A stretch of DNA of 64,000 nt. Source: Aliitabrizicola sp041905595. GTDB taxonomy: Bacteria > Pseudomonadota > Alphaproteobacteria > Rhodobacterales > Rhodobacteraceae. The notes beneath the pieces were generated by a model. That model saw nothing but the letters and a program-made list of their open reading frames with translations. It did no database searches and was not told the DNA's origin. Positions within the stretch are counted from its first letter, which is position 1. Every line of letters begins with the position of its first letter. A program made the translations under genes and the position numbers. The stretch covers positions 6,032 to 70,031 of the forward strand of contig JAYRKT010000022.1 of NCBI GenBank assembly GCA_041905595.1. The letters run 5' to 3'. Of the stretch, positions 61,643-64,000 are shown one piece after another.

Positions 61643-61721
61643 GACGTGCGGCTCCTTCACTCGCGCCCCGCCCTTGCGTCGGGGTCTTGTCCCTCGTTTG
61701 CCCGGCCCTGAAACGGACAAC

Positions 61722-61755
61722 GGCGGATCGGGACTGCTGCCACGCCCGATCCGCC
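61722..61755 (-). promoter_or_regulatory. 11-bp hairpin in the mraZ leader
   Basis: GGCGGATCGGG (61722-61732) is the exact reverse complement of CCCGATCCGCC (61745-61755), loop 12 nt. It lies 80 bp upstream of the mraZ start codon, in the probable 5' leader. No T tract in the mraZ direction; a role in leader stability is possible. Confidence 0.45.
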
Positions 61756-61933
61756 GCCCTCGTCCCATCGCTGGGTCCGTCCAGCTGCGCGCGCCACCTG
61801 GGGGGATGTCTGCTCGCTCGCGCGCCGGATCTCAGTTTCTCGAAAGCGGCGGCTGCCTGTATGAAACCTGACTTTCGCCTGTTCGGGGTCTTTGCCGCCC
61901 CTGCTTGTCATTCGCTGCCGCCTTCGATGAGCA

Positions 61934-61958
61934 AGGGATGACATGGGAAAGCATGGGA
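61934..61958 (+). promoter_or_regulatory. MraZ-box-like array A
   Basis: Three repeats AGGGA, TGGGA, TGGGA starting at 61934, 61944 and 61954, each with a 5-bp spacer. TGGGN repeats with 5-bp spacers are the known MraZ-binding pattern. Plus-strand orientation, i.e. opposite to mraZ. Confidence 0.6.
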
Positions 61959-62104
61959 AAGCAAATCCTTTCTTTGAGATGCCATCGCGGAGAGCAGCGA
62001 AAAGTCGCTAACGCGCTTGTGATTAGACAGGATTTGGCGAGCCTATTCCCACAAGTCGGATCTCTCATCGAGCATTCCACAATATGTAGATAGAGACGCG
62101 GCCA

Positions 62105-62129
62105 AGCCACAAAATCCCATAAAATCCCA
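62105..62129 (-). promoter_or_regulatory. MraZ-box-like array B
   Basis: On the minus strand: TGGGA-TTTTA-TGGGA-TTTTG-TGGCT, repeats exactly 10 bp apart. Same orientation as mraZ, about 460-490 bp upstream of its start. The best match to the known MraZ operator. Confidence 0.7.
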
Positions 62130-62260
62130 CCGGCATCGAAGCAGGCCGCCCATACCGGCACGGAGTGGAGAACAAACAACGAATACATGAAAGACAGCAC
62201 CCGAATCACGGCGGCTCACGCGCCAGTGATTCGGCGCGCGACGCCCCGGCACGGGACTTT

Positions 62261-62275
62261 TCCCATGATTTCCCG
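62261..62275 (-). promoter_or_regulatory. MraZ-box-like pair C
   Basis: On the minus strand: CGGGA-AATCA-TGGGA, 10-bp period. Two repeats only, between the mrp stop and array B. Weaker evidence than A and B. Confidence 0.4.
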
Positions 62276-62289
62276 CTTGATCCGGGCGG

Positions 62290-63357
62290 TCAGGCCATGC
62301 CGCCGGCGATCAGCCCCGACGCGATCCGGGCATAGGCATCGGCCGTCGGCCCTTCGCCTGCTGCTGCCGGAGTGCCACTGTCCCCCGCAAGCCTGACATC
62401 AAGGCTCAGCGGCAGCTCCCCAAGGAAGGGCAGCCCCAGCTTCACGGCCTCGGCCCGGACGCCGCCATGGCCGAAGATATGCTCCTCGTGACCGCAATTG
62501 GGGCAGATGAAGGTCGACATATTCTCGATCAAGCCAAGAACCGGGGTGTTCAGCTTTCGGAACATGTCAAGCGCCTTGCGTGCATCGAGAAGCGCCACGT
62601 CCTGCGGCGTCGAGACGACGATCGCCCCGGTCAGCTTGGTGCGCTGGCAAAGCGTGAGCTGGATGTCACCCGTTCCCGGCGGCAGGTCGACGATCAGCAC
62701 ATCGAGCTTGCCCCAGGCCACCTGGGTCAGCAATTGCTGGAGTGCGCCCATGATCATCGGCCCACGCCAGACGACCGCCTCGTTCTCCTTCAGCATCAGC
62801 CCCATCGACATCATGACGACGCCATGCGCTTCTGGCGGCAGAATCGTCTGACCGTCGGGCGAGGCGGGGCGCTTGGTCACCCCCATCATCCTGGCCTGCG
62901 ACGGGCCGTAGATATCGGCGTCGAGCAACCCGACCCGCCGCCCCTGCCGCGCCAGCGCGACAGCAAGGTTGGACGACACGGTGGACTTGCCCACCCCCCC
63001 CTTGCCGCTGGCAATGGCCAGGATACGGTCCACGCCCGAGACCGGCTGCGGCCCGCCCTGCTGGGGCGTGGGGTGCTGGCCGATCTTCAGACTCGGCGGC
63101 GCCGCCTTCCCCGCAGGAGCGGTCAGCACGACCTGAACCGAAACCACCCCCGGCAAGCTGCGCAGGGCCGTCTCGGCCTGGGACCGGGCCGGCTCAAGCG
63201 CCTGCGCTTCGGCGGCACTGGCGACCTCGATAACAAATCGCACGATGCCGCCGTCCAGACTGAGCGCGCGCACAAGATCGCGCGAAACCAGATCGCCGCC
63301 GCCGGGCACATCAATGGCCGCAAGCACTTGCAACACCGACTCACGCGACAGCGACAT
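62290..63357 (-). CDS. mrp: Mrp/ApbC Fe-S cluster carrier ATPase
   Basis: A 355-residue P-loop protein. N-terminal DUF59-like domain, then the deviant Walker A IASGKGGVGKSTVSSNLA, Walker B LIVDLPPGTGD, and CPNCGHEEHIFG, the CxxC that binds the shared Fe-S cluster. It delivers clusters to apo-proteins. AAGGAG lies 6 nt before the ATG at 63357; the longer frame is not supported. Last gene before mraZ on the strand. Confidence 0.95.
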   Translation of the reverse strand: MSLSRESVLQVLAAIDVPGGGDLVSRDLVRALSLDGGIVRFVIEVASAAEAQALEPARSQAETALRSLPGVVSVQVVLTAPAGKAAPPSLKIGQHPTPQQGGPQPVSGVDRILAIASGKGGVGKSTVSSNLAVALARQGRRVGLLDADIYGPSQARMMGVTKRPASPDGQTILPPEAHGVVMMSMGLMLKENEAVVWRGPMIMGALQQLLTQVAWGKLDVLIVDLPPGTGDIQLTLCQRTKLTGAIVVSTPQDVALLDARKALDMFRKLNTPVLGLIENMSTFICPNCGHEEHIFGHGGVRAEAVKLGLPFLGELPLSLDVRLAGDSGTPAAAGEGPTADAYARIASGLIAGGMA

Positions 63358-63483
63358 GTCATTCTCCTTGGCTTGTCTGGGCCGAATAGGTTGCCGTTTG
63401 CCGGCGGCAGGGCAAGTGGTGTTCGTGTCGCGCCCAGAAATCAGGCAGCACGTTTGAGGACACGTCAAAATTACGTAAAGGAA

Positions 63484-63535
63484 GCCATGCACTTGCCGCA
63501 TGGCAGCATTGAACGCTCAGGTTATTGTGCATCTG
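63484..63535 (+). promoter_or_regulatory. candidate stress promoter and inverted repeat upstream of ccaF1
   Basis: GCCATGC-N7-GCATGGC (63484-63504) precedes a possible RpoH-like promoter TTGAAC (63509-63514), 15 bp, CATCTG (63530-63535). In R. sphaeroides the homologous operon is driven by RpoHI/RpoHII. Assignment here is by eye and tentative. Confidence 0.4.
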
Positions 63536-63606
63536 CAGCATTGAGTTATGTTTGCCCTAACGGCGCGGAAGACGAAACAAGCGCCCCTGACCCCCGAGGC
63601 AAGACG

Positions 63607-63822
63607 ATGAGCTATGTGACAACTTCCCCCGCAGTCCGCTCCGGCTATCCGGAACGCCTGGGCGCGGTCATGAAGACGGTCGGCGATGCGCTTCGCAAGC
63701 GCCGACTGTACAAGCAGACCTACCGGGAACTAGCGGTCCTGACGGATCGTGAACTTTCCGACTTGGGCATCAACCGTGTGCTGATCTCCGAGATCGCTGC
63801 GGAAGCGGCCTACGGCAAGTAA
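63607..63822 (+). CDS. ccaF1: DUF1127 protein, CcaF1-like RNA-binding protein
   Basis: A 71-residue basic protein ending in the DUF1127 domain (about 30-60): RLYKQTYRELAVLTDRELSDLGINRVLI. Followed within 11 nt by CcsR-like small-RNA hairpins. In R. sphaeroides a DUF1127 gene (RSP_6037, CcaF1) is co-transcribed with CcsR1-4 and its product binds RNA and affects sRNA maturation. Same gene order here makes orthology likely. Confidence 0.85.
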   Translation: MSYVTTSPAVRSGYPERLGAVMKTVGDALRKRRLYKQTYRELAVLTDRELSDLGINRVLISEIAAEAAYGK

Positions 63823-63832
63823 GATTATTGCG

Positions 63833-63903
63833 GGACCCCTCTCCTCCTCCCCGGGGTTCGTAGCAAAAGCGGCGGCACTTCTCCTCCTCCCTGGTGCCGC
63901 CGC
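63833..63903 (+). ncRNA. CcsR-like small RNA 1 (two hairpins)
   Basis: Two hairpins, each with CCTCCTCCC in the loop: GGACCCC...GGGGTTC (63833-63859, motif at 63843) and GCGGCGGCAC...GTGCCGCCGC (63869-63903, motif at 63883). The CCUCCUCCC loops define the CcsR family of stress-induced sRNAs. The anti-Shine-Dalgarno-like loops could bind mRNA ribosome sites. Confidence 0.8.
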
Positions 63904-63912
63904 ACTTTCTTC

Positions 63913-63928
63913 GGAAGCTCTTGCTTCC
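63913..63928 (+). other. small hairpin between CcsR-like RNAs
   Basis: GGAAGC-TCTT-GCTTCC, 6-bp stem with tetraloop, between RNA 1 and RNA 2. It may mark the processing point between the two sRNAs. Confidence 0.4.
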
Positions 63929-63942
63929 ACCGGCGTACGAAA

Positions 63943-64000
63943 GGCCCCTCCTCCTCCCTGGGCCGATCGGACCAGCGGCGACCCCCTCCTCCTCCCTGGG
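63943..64000 (+). ncRNA. CcsR-like small RNA 2 (cut by window end)
   Basis: First hairpin GGCCC...GGGCC (63943-63964) with CCTCCTCCC at 63950. The second begins with CCC before a CCTCCTCCC at 63988 and ends GGG at the window edge, so its stem is cut. Motif spacing (38 nt) matches RNA 1 (40 nt). Confidence 0.75.

Larger units (their letters stand above)
61643..62289. other. mraZ upstream region (regulatory, no gene)
   Basis: A 647-bp region between mrp and mraZ. It contains three MraZ-box arrays, a strong hairpin and otherwise AT-richer DNA near 61960-62130. The frames here, including a minus-strand 125-codon one, overlap the boxes and have no support. I looked for RNase P RNA here and did not find its signature. 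Confidence 0.6.

Noticed and set aside
61832..62209. Minus-strand frame of 125 codons before mraZ
   Set aside because: Overlaps the MraZ-box arrays and lacks a credible ribosome site; the region is regulatory.
61643..62289. Possible RNase P RNA before mraZ
   Set aside because: rnpB is near mraZ in some alphaproteobacteria, but the conserved GAAAGTCCGG and ACAGAAA-type segments were not seen on either strand.
63840..64000. CRISPR-like reading of the repeated CTCCTCCTCC motif
   Set aside because: Repeats are short, unequally spaced (40, 67, 38 nt) and each is a hairpin loop; this fits CcsR RNAs, not CRISPR.

Overview
The window is GC-rich DNA from an alphaproteobacterium of the Rhodobacteraceae (Rhodobacter/Paracoccus-like). 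The main reasons are a division and cell-wall (dcw) cluster carrying DUF2484 genes, a PutR/PutA pair, twin-arginine polyamine-type binding proteins, and, at the right end, a DUF1127 gene followed by repeated CCUCCUCCC hairpins. That last arrangement matches the CcaF1/CcsR locus described in Rhodobacter sphaeroides. I saw no tRNA, rRNA, CRISPR array, intact insertion sequence or prophage.

Layout. 1-6.4 kb: a putative extracytoplasmic flavin electron-transfer module (partial apbE, PepSY/flavodoxin/FAD reductase, DUF2271 protein with a flavinylation-like DGITGAS motif, an acidic secreted protein, a small PepSY protein), diverging from an operon of response regulator, histidine kinase and VIT-type metal transporter. 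6.4-8.0 kb: a truncated betaine-aldehyde dehydrogenase and an AT-richer stretch without a supported gene. 8.0-10.8 kb: a nitric-oxide-type locus in which a truncated haemoglobin and a membrane protein diverge from an Rrf2(NsrR)-TetR fusion regulator, with two matching NsrR-type operators between them. 10.9-16.5 kb: LuxR regulator diverging from a polyamine-type ABC transporter and a dehydrogenase. 16.5-38.8 kb: mostly housekeeping and catabolic genes, including putR/putA, rhomboid protease, GntR/OsmC pair, inositol monophosphatase, MFS exporter, metR/metF, amidohydrolase, pip, aroQ, and an operon of aldolase, short acyl-CoA ligase and unusual thiolase.

38.8-61.6 kb holds the dcw cluster on the minus strand: mraZ-rsmH-ftsL-ftsI-murE-murF-mraY, then an interruption of about 5.4 kb, murD, an interruption of about 4 kb, and ftsW-murG-murC with two DUF2484 genes. 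murB, ddl and ftsQAZ do not follow and must lie elsewhere. Upstream of mraZ are three arrays of 10-bp-spaced TGGGA-like repeats (MraZ boxes), in mixed orientation. 62.3-64 kb: Mrp/ApbC Fe-S carrier, then the DUF1127 gene and at least two CcsR-like small RNAs, the last cut by the window end.

The most interesting systems are the flavinylation module with its metal/redox neighbours, the NsrR-TetR fusion with its tandem operators, the CcsR-type RNA array, and the regulatory DNA of the split dcw cluster.
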